DNA of 64,000 nucleotides, from NCBI RefSeq assembly GCF_030052815.1, contig NC_079505.1, positions 65,253,899 through 65,317,898 of the forward strand. Direction: 5' to 3'. The stretch is from Hevea brasiliensis. Its lineage: Eukaryota > Streptophyta > Magnoliopsida > Malpighiales > Euphorbiaceae. Below, in pieces: positions 10,740-23,942 of the stretch. The position numbers and the translations under genes are program-made. Numbering within the stretch: the first letter of the stretch is position 1; each line of letters starts with the position of its first letter. The notes beneath the pieces are model-generated. The model had not been told where the DNA came from. It worked only from the letters and a program-made list of their open reading frames with translations, and did not search any database.

Positions 10740-12331
10740 CACTATATTTACCATTTAGATTGTTCAAAATGAGATTTAATTGTGTGATTTAATCACAAAT
10801 TGATTGATTCATTATTAGTTGCATAGAAGAGTGTGGCAGCATGTTTGATGGACTAGCAAAGCATGCGCATGGTTTAGCACAAAAGTGTGCGCATGGTTTG
10901 ATGAATCATGGGCTTGGTTTTGAGGCCCATAATTAGGCCCATACCTGACTAAAATGTTTAATTAGGAGTTTTAATTACACAATTAAATTTTGAAAATTGT
11001 TTTCAAGGTATTAAATTTGGAAAGAGTTTCTAAATTTAATTTGTTTGAATGAGATTCAAATTTGAATTTTTAAATTTGTTCGAATGGGATTCAAATATGA
11101 ATTTTTAAATTTGGTTGAATGAGATTCAAATCTGAATTTTTTAGTTGAATGTGAGATATTCAATTTAATTTCTTAGGATGTATATTTTATTTAGTTGTTA
11201 AATTTTAATATGCATGATGGATGATCATGGACAATAAAAGACCAATGTGATTAGATTTATTTCTTTTATTTTTCTTTGGGTTGTAAATTAATTAATTTAT
11301 TTTAGTGGCATGTATTATAAGTGTTGTAATAATTTTGGGTTGTAATTTCATTTATTTGAGGACTTTAAAGTCCATGTTCTTGTAAATTCACCTTGGTATG
11401 CCAAGGATTACAATGTAATTGAATTGCAAGAAGATCAAGGAGGTCAAGAGCATTAGTGGGACCAGTGGGAGGAATTCAAGATCAAGTGTTAATTATGTAC
11501 TCCTTCAGCAACTCTTGTATAATGAATGAATGAAATGCACCTAGGAATGCTCTGATTCAATTCTTGGTGGCTCAGAATTGAATCTCTTAGAAAATCCATG
11601 ATCATACCATATTTATTGTTTATCCATGTATGCATGAGATGTATGGGAATGTTTGCAAGTATATGATATATGTAAGCAAATTGGACAATGTGCAAAGTGA
11701 GATCATAATAGTAATTAAGCAGACCACAAAATCTTCCAAACAAATAATTAAGTTGGAAATGGTATAATTAAAGGTAATTATATCATAGGCCCTCCATTGA
11801 GGCAATTATTTTAAGAAATTTTAAATACTTGCATATGATGCAATTAATTTAAGAGATTTTCTTAAGAATAATTGTTACGCATGAGATGTTGTAAATATGT
11901 AAATGGTTTGGTGGCCAATAATGGATGTGCCTGAGGACATTAAAATTATTTGCATGTTTACTGGCTCAATGGGATCAACTTAACTAATGCAAGATAAGTC
12001 AATAATGGATGTGTCTGAGATTTTGAGTATTAGAGGCCAGGTAAAAGGATTGAATCTCACATGAGATGTGATGGGCAAGGAGTTGCTCACTTATAGTTTA
12101 TTGTAATTCCAATAATGGATGTGCCTGAGGATGATCAATAAGACTATAAGAATTCAACCACCCACTAGAAATCCATCCAACTAGGATTTCCGTTTCCTAC
12201 TTTGGAAGTGTAGGATTCGCTAAGTTAGTGGGAGGACCAATTTGATTAAAATACCATAATCATTTTGGTTAATTACATGATACATTTACTAATTGATCTG
12301 GTTATTTTCTGCAGTTAATTTTCTGATAATA
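10740..12331 (+). other. Copia A untranslated leader between PBS and gag
   Basis: There is no convincing reading frame. The leader holds three 35-bp tandem units at about 11040-11140 (GATTCAAA recurring at 11053, 11088, 11123). It also has three dispersed copies of the word AATAATGGATGTG(C/T)CTGAG, at about 11918, 12001 and 12111. Copia B has the matching leader on the minus strand with more tandem units. A leader of about 1.6 kb would be expected to carry packaging and translation-start signals, but none can be identified from sequence alone. Confidence 0.75.
11040..11140 (+). repeat. 35-bp tandem repeats in the copia A leader (3 units)
   Basis: The unit is of the type GATTCAAATTTGAATTTTTA with TTTG(T/G)T(T/C)GAATG between. 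It is partly palindromic (TTCAAATTTGAA). Copia B carries six units at 47735-47942. Confidence 0.8.
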
Positions 12332-12748
12332 ATGAGCACACAACAACCACCACCATCCAATATCCTTGCGAGCATACTTGACTATAATAGGTTGACAGGA
12401 CCTAATCTTTTTGATTGGCTTAGAAATTTAAAACTTGTCCTGAACTTAGAACGTATTGGATATGTTCTAGACTCAAAGGTTCCTGGTCCCTTACCTCTAA
12501 AGGCCACTCAAGAGAAACATGATACTTTGAACAAGTGGAAGGAGCATGATATGAGAGCCAAGTGTTACATGCTTGCTTCTATGAGTAATGAGTTACAAAA
12601 GCAACATGAAAATATGCAATATGCAAGTTAGATCCTCTTTCACCTGCAAAAGTTGTATGGTAAGTACAATAGGAATGCTAGGTATGAGATATCTAGACAG
12701 CTATTCCACATGAGGATGTCTGAGGGATAGAATGTTGGGGATCATGTT
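12332..12748 (+). pseudogene. gag: Copia A gag, N-terminal part
   Basis: The ATG at 12332 starts a protein beginning MSTQQPPPSNILASILD, followed by a GPN..DWLRNLK block typical of copia GAG capsid proteins. A TAG at 12629-12631 interrupts it, after which the same frame continues to 12748. There the gypsy-1 element is inserted with TSD ATGTT/ATGTC. The start is fixed by the aligned ATG at 46635 of copia B, which has the same first 20 residues. GAG would form the cytoplasmic virus-like particle that houses the RNA. This copy cannot make a full protein. Confidence 0.88.
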
Positions 12749-15700
12749 TGTGACACCCCTTACCCGTCTACAGCATAGCCGAGTAAGATATGTCACACAG
12801 TGTACCAGATCACCATATTTTATTTCAATCATTTTTTTTATTCTTTCTTAATTTATTTCTAATGGTTATGAAGTGCAATTTGTGAAATATAACTCATTTA
12901 AGTCATTTATTAAAATTATAAATTTATTTGAGGTTCCGAAAATTTTATAGAAAATTCGGTACAGTACCGGCTAAAAATGGAGAAAACAGTTCTCCGGAAC
13001 CTGTGAAAAACGCTTCCATTAATCATTTCCAATCATTCTCAAACTCCAATAACCATCAACATAGTCTCAACATTAGCAATCATTTTAAGTTCTCAACATT
13101 AATCCACAATTTTATTCAAATTCAAAATCAACTAAAATTTCATGAAGATATTCTCAAATTATATTAATTAACAAAATTCTTCAAAATATGTACATTAACA
13201 TATGATTACATAAATTTACTATTTACATGATTTTATAATTTACAATTCACAAACTACTACCTATTACAAAATGCAAAAACATAATTTCAAAAGGGACTTA
13301 AAGGTCCTACCACTGATGCACTGTAGATGAGAGGTGACTCTGACTCTAGGCAGTAACCTCACCCAGTCTATGGTCTGCTAGGCTCTCTGTCTGTCTCTCC
13401 AGAACCTACGCATAGCAAAAAGCAACGCTCTAAGCAATAATGCTTAGTGGTGCCAATAATAAAATAAAAAGAACTAAAAGGAAATAAATATGCAGTGAGT
13501 GTATTGATGTCTCATGCAAACAAATTTTTAATAATTATTGGTAGTCTTATTTATTTGGTACTTGTTATATTCATTATTTCATTAAATTTATCAACTTTCA
13601 TTTTTGGTTGCCCAAGTAACCTATACTGAATGACTGGACTGGATAAACGGGTAAATTGGCATTGGGTATCAAGTACCTCGGGCTGTCACACTATCGGTCA
13701 CATATGTATCTCCCGGTGTGCAACAGAATAGCTAATAAGCTGTGATAACATTAGGCACAAGGCCAAGTGTCAACATAATGTCAGAATGGCTAAAAGCCAT
13801 AAAATCATAGAATGGCATAATGCCATGTGCAGTACTACTAACTGAACCCTATTGGCATGCCAACCTATCCAAACTAATCTTGCTAGGTGTACTAGGGCAT
13901 GTTACACTTTTAAACTTTACAATTCTTGAAATTTAAGTTTAGGTGTTACTATTCATTTCATTAGTCAACTAAAATGTTGACTTTTATATAGATAATAGGT
14001 ACATTGGTTCTAATACTCCCTACATACCACATTTTGCATTATAAAGTTATTGGTATTGGTTGCCAATACCATTTCTAAGCTTAGTGCTAGTTGTTCAAAA
14101 TTTTCAGATTTCAAGCCTTGTGTTTACTATTCCATTGGTCATTTTTATAGTAGGAATTTGGAAAAATTGTCTTCATGAAAGTTGTTCCTTATTTTGTCTA
14201 GTTACATTTCCTTTTTTGAATCACTCCATTTGGAATTTTTTAGCTAAAGTTATGGCCTAAAAACCATAATTGGCTGGATTAGACAGAATCCAAAATTCTG
14301 GGCAAAACTGCTTCTGCCAGATTTGGTAACCTAAGTTTGGTTGGCAATTTGACTAGGTTATGGTCAGAATTTGGATTTGTGTTCTTCATGAAAGTTTTAG
14401 GTCTATGTCTCAGCTTTCGTCTGGTAAAAGTTCAGGTCAATTGGACCTTTCTACACTGAATTATGATGATATGAATTAATACTGTTCATTTAGTCATTTT
14501 GTCCAGGCAGAATGCAGGTCACTCGGATTAGGGCAATTTTTAGGTCAACTTGATTTAGTTTTCTAGGTAGGGTTTCTATACCAAAGTTTTGCCATTATGT
14601 GTCTAGTTTCATTTCCAATTGGCCTTACACCAATTGAATCTCTACAACTCCATTTATAACTGCCAAAACCTGCTAGACTCATGCTCAGTCCTGCAGGTCA
14701 GGCCAGGTAGCTCACCCACACTCAATTGCCAAGCCTTAACTCACTTCATTTCCTCATCATACACAGCCAAATGGTCACTAATTGACCATTTAAACTTTTA
14801 TTTACTAACACATGAGCAAAACCCTAGGTTTTGCCTAAACCCTAACTCCATCAACTTCAATTCTTCATATACATGCAAGCAATGAATTAAGACATCTAAT
14901 TCATATTCAATGGCAGCCATGGACAATTATAAATTAATCTAATCAATTAAATCCTAGCATACTTTAAGGCTGCCAAAATTTTGAAGAGTGCATACTTATA
15001 GTTTTCTTTCCAATTCCTTGCAATTTTTTAAGCTCAATCAAGTCCTTAAACATATATTGAAAGAAAGGAAGAGAGATTGGTCACTAACCTTTTGAGCAGA
15101 TTTTTTCCACTCAAAATTTCTTCACTTTCTTTGGCTTTCTTGGCAGCCAAACACTTGCTCAAGATGTAGAGATAAATTTTTTTGAAGTGGACTTAGGGTT
15201 TCAAGTGAGATTTAGGTGGGTTATAAAGGTTGGATAAGTTTTAATGGTGGTAAGGGTTAGGAGAGCTACGGATGGAAGAAGAAAGGAAAAAGAAATCTAA
15301 TTTTTTTTCTTTCATTTCTAGCCATTTAACTCATTTTAAGTGAGTTATAGCCATGTGTCACTATGTGATTGGGTGGAGGCTCACTAATGACATCATGTGA
15401 TGTCATAATTTCTTATTTAATTCATTTTTTTTTCTTTTCTACTCATTTTCAATTTAATTTGTAGCAATATTTATTCATATTGTATGCAATAATAATTATT
15501 TACTTAACTGGACAAGTCGATCAAAAATCATCTCTGAGGACGAGATGACCAAAATGCCATCTGTTTGGCTTAACAGACTAAAATAATCTGTACCGATTGA
15601 AAAATTTTTTTAAGTATTTTCTTAGCATTCTAATGCCATAGGAATCTTAATGACCCTTCTCTGAAGTTCCAAAAATTATTTTATGAATTTTCTCTAGGGT

Positions 15701-15942
15701 CTAGGGCTCCTAATTGCGAGAACCGCAACTTCCCACTGGGTTACCTATCGCTAGGGCACTGGCTCATTTAACTTGGTTGTATTTTATTTCTAAAATTTTT
15801 TCTAAATTTTTCTTATTAATATTTGAGTTAATTATGGTTTGTCACTTTAGTTTAAATATTTTTTCAGATGTTCTAGTTGTCCGACCGACACTGGTCACCG
15901 AAACAGTAGAATGTATGGAGTTGCTATAGGGAGGGTGTTACA
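12749..15942 (-). repeat. 3' LTR of gypsy family-1 element
   Basis: It reads TGTGACACC...GTGTTACA on the plus strand, the reverse of TGTAACAC...GTGTCACA. It is clearly similar, by eye a few percent diverged, to 20800-23942. It keeps a segment of about 60 bp near 12960-13015 that is missing from the other LTR. It carries the family hairpin (12931-13002) in partly decayed form. Confidence 0.94.
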
Positions 15943-15956
15943 ACTCTTCCCCTCTA
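15943..15956 (-). other. Polypurine tract of gypsy family-1 element
   Basis: On the minus strand TTAGAGGGGAAGAG directly precedes the 3' LTR start. It overlaps the gag-pol stop codon. Confidence 0.75.
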
Positions 15957-16715
15957 ATTTAAATTTTGTCCTTGAAATTTATCTGATGCAAAAAGTTGAG
16001 AGAACTGTTGCCTCATCGTCTCTTCACTTTCCCAAGTTGCCTCCTCGGTGTTGTGGTGCCTCCAAAGCACTTTCACCAGTGGAATCTGCTTATTTCTTAA
16101 CTCTTTCAGTTCCCGAGCCAGGATCCATATGGGTTCTTCTTCTTATGTCAAATTGGGTTGTACTTCAATTTCTTCCATGGAGATGACATGTGAGGGATCT
16201 GAGCGGTATCTTCTTAGCATAGATACATGAAACACATTGTGGATCTTGTCCAGCTCTAATGGTAAAGCTAGCCTGTAGGCCACTGGACCCACACATTCAA
16301 TGACTTCATATGGGCCAATGAACCTAGGGCTTAACTTACCTTTTCTTCTAAACCTCAGTACCTTCTTCCACGGTGACACCTTGAGGAACACTTTGTCGCC
16401 AACTGCATATTCTATTTCTTTCCTCTTCAGGTCGGTATAAGATTTCTATCTGTATGAGGCAACCTTCAGATTAGCTTTGATTATTTTTACTTTCTTCTCG
16501 GTCTATTTCACCAGGTTTGGCCCTACCAGTTTATCTTCACTCAATTCAGTCCATCACACTGGAGTTCTACATTTCCTACCATACAGTGATTCATACGGGG
16601 CCATTTGGATGCTAGCTTGGTAGCTATTGTTGTATGCAAATTCTGCCAGTGGGAGGTATCTATCCCAACTTCCCTCAAACTCAATGACACAACTCCTCAG
16701 CATATCCTCAAGGAC

Positions 16716-16790
16716 CTGATATATATTTAATGTTATTATTATCATTTCAGTTCAATATTTGTATTAATTCAATTGGTTTCAATTATTTAC
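16716..16790 (-). other. Intron-like 75-bp insertion in the gypsy-1 integrase
   Basis: On the minus strand the coding sequence ...ATCCAG is followed by GTAAATAATTG and, 75 nt later, ATATATCAG, then GTCCTTGAG. The insert is AT-rich, starts GT, ends AG, contains stops, and holds CTGAA as a possible branch point. It falls between codons, six residues after the start of the SERVIQ motif that holds the third catalytic acid of the DDE core. The related gypsy-2 element (about 57650) is uninterrupted there. Confidence 0.6.
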
Positions 16791-18843
16791 CTGGATTACT
16801 CTTTCTGATTGCCTATCCGTTTGAGGATGGAAAGCTGTGCTGAAGTGGAGTTATGTACTCAAGGATTCATGCAACTTCTTCCAAAATCTCGATGTAAACC
16901 TTGGGTCTTGATCATATATGATGGAAAGTGGAATTCCATGTAATCTAATTATCTAACTGATATACAATTCTGCTAACTTCTCCAATGAGTAGTCTGTCCT
17001 TACTGGCAGAAAGTGTGCTGACTTCGTCAATCTATCTACTATCACCCATACTGCATCATGCTTCTTCTGGGTGAGAGGTAGACCACTTACAAAATCCATG
17101 GTGACCCAATCCCATTTCCATTTAGTTATGCGTATAGGCTGTAGCAAACCCAATGGAACGTGATGTTCTGCCTTAACTTGCTGGCATGTCAAGTATTTAG
17201 TCACATAGTCAGCTATGTCCTTCTTCATACCAGGCCACCAATAATGAAGCTTCAGATCATGGTACATATTTGTACTTCCTGGGTGCATAGCATAAACACT
17301 GGTGTGTGCCTCTTTCAGGATACTAGCCTTCAATTCCTTATCATCTGGTACACATAATCTTCCGTTGTAGTACAGACACCCATCTGTTTTCACTGCATAG
17401 TCAGTTTCTTTCCCTTCTAGGATTTTGCTCATAATAGCCTTTAGCTTCTCATCTACTTGCTGCCCATCTAAAATCTACTGTAGCAGGTTTGGCTTCACTT
17501 GCAACTCAGCCAAAATAGCTCCATCTCGAGTCAAGGATAGACGGACATTCAATAATCTCAAAGATGTGATGGATTTTCTGCTCAAAGCATCAGCAACTAC
17601 ATTTACCTTCCCAAGATGGTAATCAATCACGCAATCATAGCCTTCTGGAGCTCAATCCATCGCCTTTGTCTAAGGTTGAGTTCCTTCTGGGTTGGCAAAT
17701 ATTTTAGACTTTTGTGGTCTGTGTAAATGTAGCACTTTTCACCATACAAGTAGTGCCTCCATATCTTCAATGCGAAGATAATTGCCGCAAGTTTTAGATC
17801 ATGGGTAGGGTAATTCTGTTCATGTGGCCTTAGCTGCCTGGAAGCATAAGCGACCACCTTCCCCTCTTGCATCAATACACACCCTAACCCATTATGAGAG
17901 GCATCACTATAGACCACAAAGTCCTTTCCCAACACTGGCTGTGTTAACACTGGTGCCTCTGTCAACATAGCCTTCAATTTCTCAAAACTGGTTTGACACT
18001 TATCATTCCAGTCAAATATGACATTCTTATGTAACAACTTGGTCATTGGAGCAGCTATTAAGGAAAATCCCTTCACAAATCTTTTATAATACCCAGCTAG
18101 CCCCAAGAAACTTCTGACCTCAGTTGTATTCCTAGGAGGCTTCCATTCCATCACTGCTTCTATTTTCTTGGGATCCACTCTAATCCCATTAGCTGACACT
18201 ATGTTTCCAAGGAATGCAATTTCATTCAACCAGAAGTCACACTTGGACAACTTAGCATACAACTTCTTTTCTCTTACGTTTTGCAAAACAATCCTCAAAT
18301 GCTCATCATGTTCTTCACTGGTCTTGGAATACACCAAAATATCATCAATAAAGACCACTATGAACTGATCTAAGTATGGATGAAAGATACGGTTCATAAG
18401 GTCCATGAATGCCGCTGGTGCATTTGTTAGGCCAAAGGGCATCACATAATGCCCATACCGGGTCCTGAATGCAGTCTTTGGCACATCTGCATCCTTCACC
18501 CTCAACTGATGATACCCTGATCTGAGATCAATTTTCGAAAATACTCCTGCTCCCTTTAACTGATCAAACAAATAATCAATTCTAGGCAATGGATATTTGT
18601 TCTTCACTGTCACTTTATTCAACTGCCGGTAATCGATGCACAACCTCAAAGTCCCATCCTTCTTTTTCACAAACAGCACTGGAGCTCCCCGTGGTGACAC
18701 ACTGGGGCGTATGAAACCCTTATCCAGCAACTCCTGTAACTGAATTTTTAGTTCCTTCAATTTTGTGGGTGCCATCCTATAAGGAGGAATAGAGATTGGT
18801 GTTGTACCTGGCAGTATCTCAATAGCAAATTCGACTTCCCTTT

Positions 18844-18887
18844 CTGGTGGCAAGCCAAGCAATTCTTGGTGGCAAGCCAGGCAATTC
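18844..18887 (-). repeat. 22-bp tandem duplication causing a pol frameshift
   Basis: Two copies, 18844-18865 and 18866-18887, differ at two positions. Because 22 is not a multiple of three, the protease frame and the RT frame are put out of register and overlap here. Confidence 0.88.
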
Positions 18888-20782
18888 TTGAGCGAACATA
18901 TCTGGGAAGTCTTTTACTGTGGGTATGTCACACAGATCTGGCTTAGCCTGCTTAGTATCCACCACATGTGCTAAGTAGGCTTCACAGCCTTTTCTTATTA
19001 GTTTTCTTACAACTGTGGCTGAGATGACATTGGACAAGAAGTCTGTCCTTTCCCCCACAACTGTAATCTCATTACCCTTAAGAGTTTTCAAAGAAATTCT
19101 CTTCAATTTACAATCAACCATTGCCTGATGACGTGACAACCAGTCCATTCCCAAAATCACGTCAAACTCATGAAAAGGCAACTCAATCAGGTCTGCCAAG
19201 AATTCATACCCCTGAATCCTTAACGAGCAACCTTTGTACACTTTGTTCACCATTACACTGTGGCCCAATGGATTAGTGACCAGAATGTCTTGGTCACTCT
19301 CCCCTACTAGTATCCCCCTTTCTACGGGTAGGTTGATGCAGATGTATGAATGAGTGGATCCTGGATCCACCAATGCATGCACAGATGTATTGTAGAGGGA
19401 GAACGTAACCCTGATGATGTCTGGGGCATCTTGCTCCTCCTGAGCTCTCATGGCATAGGCTCTGGCAGGTGGTCTGCCCTCAGGCCTCTCTACTGGCTCA
19501 GATGCAGGCCTCTGTGATGGTCCACTGCCTCAAATTTACCAAATTTCCTACCCCTTTGTGGTGCAGGAGTAGGTCTGTCTACTTGTGTTGGAGCAGCTGT
19601 AGCAGTTCTACATGGACAGTTCCTTAACTGATGCTTTGTCGATCCACACCTTAAGCAGGCACCCGTCACTCTCCAACACTCCCCCTTATGCCACTTCAGG
19701 CAATGTGAACATGCAAAAGATTCTAGAGCTAGTCCCTCGAATCCCATCCCTGGAGAGCTGCCCACTGATGGTGTGGACTGACCTCTCCTAGGGGTGAACT
19801 GTTGCCTGGGCCCTTGGGATTGACCCTGACCTTGAGGTTGACCTAAACTCTATGCAGGTGGACCTTTGAACCTTTTTCCTAGTGCAGGAGATGAGCTAGA
19901 CTGACCCAGGCCCCTCTTCTGCTGTCTCTCTCTTCTGGTCTGTTAACTTATTCTAACTTTTTCAACTTTTATTGCAGCTTCCACTAACTTGGTGAAGTCT
20001 GTGATTCCCAAGGCAGTGATCATGATCTTTACATTATCATTTAATCCCTCTTCAAATCTCTTACACCTTTCGGTCTCATTAGAGACTATCTCCCTTCCGT
20101 AGCGGCTCAGTCTCACAAATTCCTTTTCATACTCTGCCACTATCAACTGTCTCTGCCTCAGGTTAATAAACTCTCTTCTTTTCTCTTCCAGGTATACACT
20201 ACCCACATATTTCTTCTTGAATTCTGAGAGAAAGAAGTCTCAAGTTATTACTTCTGGCTGCACTTCACTAGACACTGTATCCCACCATTGGTAGGCATCA
20301 TCTTGCAACAGAGATATAGCAGCTTGTAGGTTTTGCTCTAGAGTGCAGTGGAGTTGCTTTAAAACCCTTCCTATTCTATTCAACCAGTTTTCGGCTGCAA
20401 CAGAATCATCTTCTCTCTTGCCAAAGAAATCCACTGCTCTAAATTTTCTCAGTCTTTCCAAGTGTGATTTCTGCTGTGGAGGTGGTGGTGGTGGTGGCAT
20501 TACCCCAGCCATTTGTCTGAAGAATTTGGCCATTTGCTAGAACATGGCCTGTGGAGGCTGAGCAGGCTCTGCTGGAGCTGGTGGAGCAGGTTCTCCCCTA
20601 CCCCCAGTCTCAGCTGCTGCAGGTGGAGCATGACTCTCCACTTCCTCCTCAACAGCCCTCTGAGATGTAGGGTCCATATCCTATTTAACAAAGACAAACA
20701 GATCAGCATTAGTGTCACCTCAACTCTTACAAATGCAATGCATGGTATGGACTCAATCTAGGCTCAGAAACGCCTAAACCAT

Positions 20783-20794
20783 GCTCTAATACCA
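20783..20794 (-). other. Primer-binding site of gypsy family-1 element
   Basis: On the minus strand TGGTATTAGAGC lies 5 bp after the 5' LTR. It differs by one transition (C to T) from the TGGTATCAGAGC initiator-Met site seen in the other elements. Confidence 0.85.
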
Positions 20795-20799
20795 CTAAA

Positions 20800-23700
20800 T
20801 GTGACACACCTTACCCGTCTACAGCATAGCCGGGTAAGATATGTCACACAGTGTACTGGATTACCATATTTTATTTCAATCATATTTTTTATTCTTTCTT
20901 AATTTATTTCTAATGGTTATGAAGTGCAATTTGTGAAATATAACTCATTTAAGTTATTTATTGAAATTATAAATTTATTTAAGGTTCCGAAAATTTTATA
21001 AAAAATCCTGCAGAGTAATCATTTCCAATCATTCTCAAACTCCAATAACCATCAACATGGTCTCAACATTAGCAATCATTTCAAGTTCTCAACATTAATC
21101 CACAATTTCATTCAAATTCAAAATCAACTAAAATTTCATGAAGATATTCTCAAATTATATTAATTAACAAAATTCTTCAAAATATGTACATCAACATATG
21201 ATTACATAAATTTACTATTTACATGAGTTCATAATTTACAAATCACAAACTACTACCTATTACAAAATAGAAAAACATAATTTCAAAAGGGACCTAAAGG
21301 TCCTACAACTGATGCACTGTAGATGAGAGGTGACTCTGACTCTAGGCAGTGACCTCACCCAGTCTGTGGTCTGCTGGGCTCTCTGTCTGTCTCTCCAGAA
21401 CCTACGCGTGGCAAAAAGCGACGTGCTAAGCAATAATGCTTAGTTGTGCCAATAATAAAATAAAAAGAACTAAAAGGAAATAAATATGCAGTGAGTGCAT
21501 TGATGTCTCATGCAGACAAATTTTTAATAATTATTGGTAGTCTTATTTATTTGGTACTTATTATATTCATTATTTCATTAAATTTATCAACTTTCACTTT
21601 TGGTTGCCCAAGTAACCTATACTAGATGACTGGACTGGATAAACGGGTAAACTGGCACTGGGTATCAAGTACCTCGGGCCATCACACCATCGGTCACATA
21701 TATATCTCCCGGTGTGCAACAGAACAGCTAATAAGCTGTAATAACATTAGGCACAAGGCCAAGTATCAATATAATGTCAGAATGGCTAAAAGCCATAAAA
21801 TCACAGAATGGCATAATGCCATGTGCAGTACTGCTAACTAAACCCTATTGGCATACCAACCTATCCAAACCAATATTGCTAGGTGTACTAGGGCATGTTA
21901 CACTTTTAAACTTTACAATTCTTGAAATTTAAGTTTAGGTGTTACTATTCATTTCATTAGTCAACTAAAATGTTGACTTTTACATAGACAATAGGTACAT
22001 TGGTTCTAATACTCCCAACATATCACATTTTGCATTATAAAGCTGTTGGTATTGGTTGCCAATACCATTTCTAAGCTTAGTGCTAGTTGTTCAAAATTTT
22101 CAGATTTTAAACCTTGTGTTTACTGTTCCATTGGTCATTTTTACAGTAGGAATTTAGCAAAATTGTCTTCATGAAAGTTGTTTCTTATTTTGTTTAGTTA
22201 CATTTCCTTTTTTGAATCACTCCATTTGGAGTTTTGTAGCTCAAGTTATGGTTTAAAAACCATAATTGGCCTGATTGGACAGAATCCAAAATTCTGGGCA
22301 AAACTGGTTCTGCCAGATTTGGTAACTTAAGTTTGGTTGGCAATTTGACTAGTTTTATTGTCAGAATTTGGATTTGTGTTCTTCATGAAAGTTTTAGGTC
22401 TATGTCTCAGCTTTCTTCTGGTAAAATTTCAGGTCAATTGGAACTTTCTACACTGAGTTATGACCAAATGAATTAACACTGTTTATTTAGTCATTTTGCC
22501 CAGGCAGAATGAAGGTCACCCGAATTACGGCAATTTTTAGGTCAACTTGGTTTGGTTTTCTGGGCAGGGTTTCTATACCAAAGTTGTGCCATTATGTGTC
22601 TAGTTTCATGTCTAGTTGGCCTTGTACCAATTGAACCTCTAAAACTCCATTTATAACTGCAAAAACCTGCTGGACTCATGCTCAGTCCTACAGGTTAGCC
22701 AAGGCAGCTCACCCACACTCAATTGCCAAGCCTCAAATCACTTCATTTCCTCATCATACACAGTCAAATGGTCACTAATTGACCATTTAAACTTTCATTC
22801 ACCAACAAATGAGCAAAACCCTAGGTTTTGCCCAAACCCTAACTCCATCAACTTCAATTCTTCATATACATGCAAGCAATGAATTAAGACATCTAATTCA
22901 TATTCAATGGCAGCCATGGACAATTATAAATTAATCTAATCAATGAAATCCTAACATACTCTAAGGCTGCCAAAATTTTGAAGAGTGCATACTTATAGTT
23001 TTCTTTTCAATTCCTTGCAATTTTTTAAGCTCAATCAAGTCCTTAAACATATATTGAAAGAAAGGAAGAGAGATTGGTCACTAACCTTTTGAGCAGAATT
23101 TTTCCACTCAAAATTCCTTCACTTTCTTTGGCTTTCTTGGCAGCCAAACACTTGCTCAAGATGTGGAGACAAATTTTGTTGAAGTGGACTTAGGGTTTCA
23201 AGTGAGATTTAGGTGGGTTATAAAGGTTGGATAAGCTTTAATGGTGGTAAGGGTTAGGAGAGCTACGGATGGAAGAAGAAAGGAAAAAGAAATTTGATTT
23301 TTTTTTTCTTTCATTTCTGCCCATTTAACTCATTTTAAGTGAGTTATAGCCACGTGTCACCATGTGATTGGGTGGAGGCACACTAATGACATCATGTGAT
23401 GTCATAATTTCTTATTTAATTCATTTTCTTTTCCTTTTCTACTCAATTTCAATTTAATTCATAGCAATATTTATTCATATTTTATGCAATAATAATTATT
23501 TACTTAACTGGACAAGTCGGCCAAAAATCATCTTTGAAGACGAAATGACCAAAATGCCCTTCATTTGGCTTAACAGACTAAAATTGTCTGTACCGATTGA
23601 AAAATTTTTCTAAGTATTTTCTTGGCATTCTAATGCCATAGGAACCTCAATGACCCTTCTCTGGAGTCTCAAAAATTATTTTATGAATTTTCTCCTGGGT

Positions 23701-23942
23701 CTAGGACTCCTAGTTGCGAGAACCGCAACTTCCCACTAGGTTACCCATCACTATGGCACCGACTCATTTAACTTGATTGTATTTTATTTCTAAAATTTTT
23801 TCTAAATTTTTCTTATTAATATTTGAGTTAATTATTGTTCCTCACTTTAGTTTAAATATTTTTCCGGACGTTCTAGCTGTCCGGATAACACTGGTCACCG
23901 GAATAGTAGAATGTACGGAGTTGCTACAGGGAGGGTGTTACA
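20800..23942 (-). repeat. 5' LTR of gypsy family-1 element
   Basis: The 3143-bp LTR begins at TGTGACACACC on the plus strand and ends GGGTGTTACA. Near 21005-21012 it has lost about 60 bp that contain one arm of the family hairpin. Otherwise it tracks the 3' LTR end to end. Confidence 0.94.

Larger units (their letters stand above)
15954..20677 (-). pseudogene. gag-pol: Gypsy family-1 gag-pol, broken
   Basis: The ATG at 20677 opens GAG, with a stop (TAG) near 20535 and others near 20238 and 19941. A zinc knuckle CLRCGSTKHQLRNC lies at about 19657-19616. Protease follows at about 19367, with DPGS in place of the usual D(S/T)G. RT and RNase H lie at 18862-17627, with FIDD at about 18345. Integrase (17432-16550) has its HHCC finger damaged (YLTCQQ, one Cys lost). 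A GPYEV block and a chromo-like tail (EEATWESEETMRQQF) run to the TAG at 15954. Frameshifts lie near 19528, at 18844-18887 (a 22-bp tandem duplication) and near 17650. RT lacks three residues before [10 protein letters not shown] 75-bp GT-AG insertion splits integrase at 16716-16790. The protein would drive particle formation, reverse transcription and integration, but this copy is dead. Confidence 0.92.
12749..23942 (-). mobile_element. Full-length gypsy family-1 element (chromodomain type), nested in copia A gag
   Basis: The 11,194-bp Ty3/gypsy element lies on the minus strand. Its LTRs are at 12749-15942 (3') and 20800-23942 (5'), the PBS is at 20783-20794, gag-pol runs 20677-15954 and a polypurine tract abuts the 3' LTR. 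The 5-bp TSD is ATGTT (12744-12748) / ATGTC (23943-23947); copia B shows ATGTC at the empty site. The integrase and C-terminal chromo-like tail resemble the Tekay/Del group (inference). The copy is inactive: all domains are recognisable but hold several stops and frameshifts. Confidence 0.95.
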
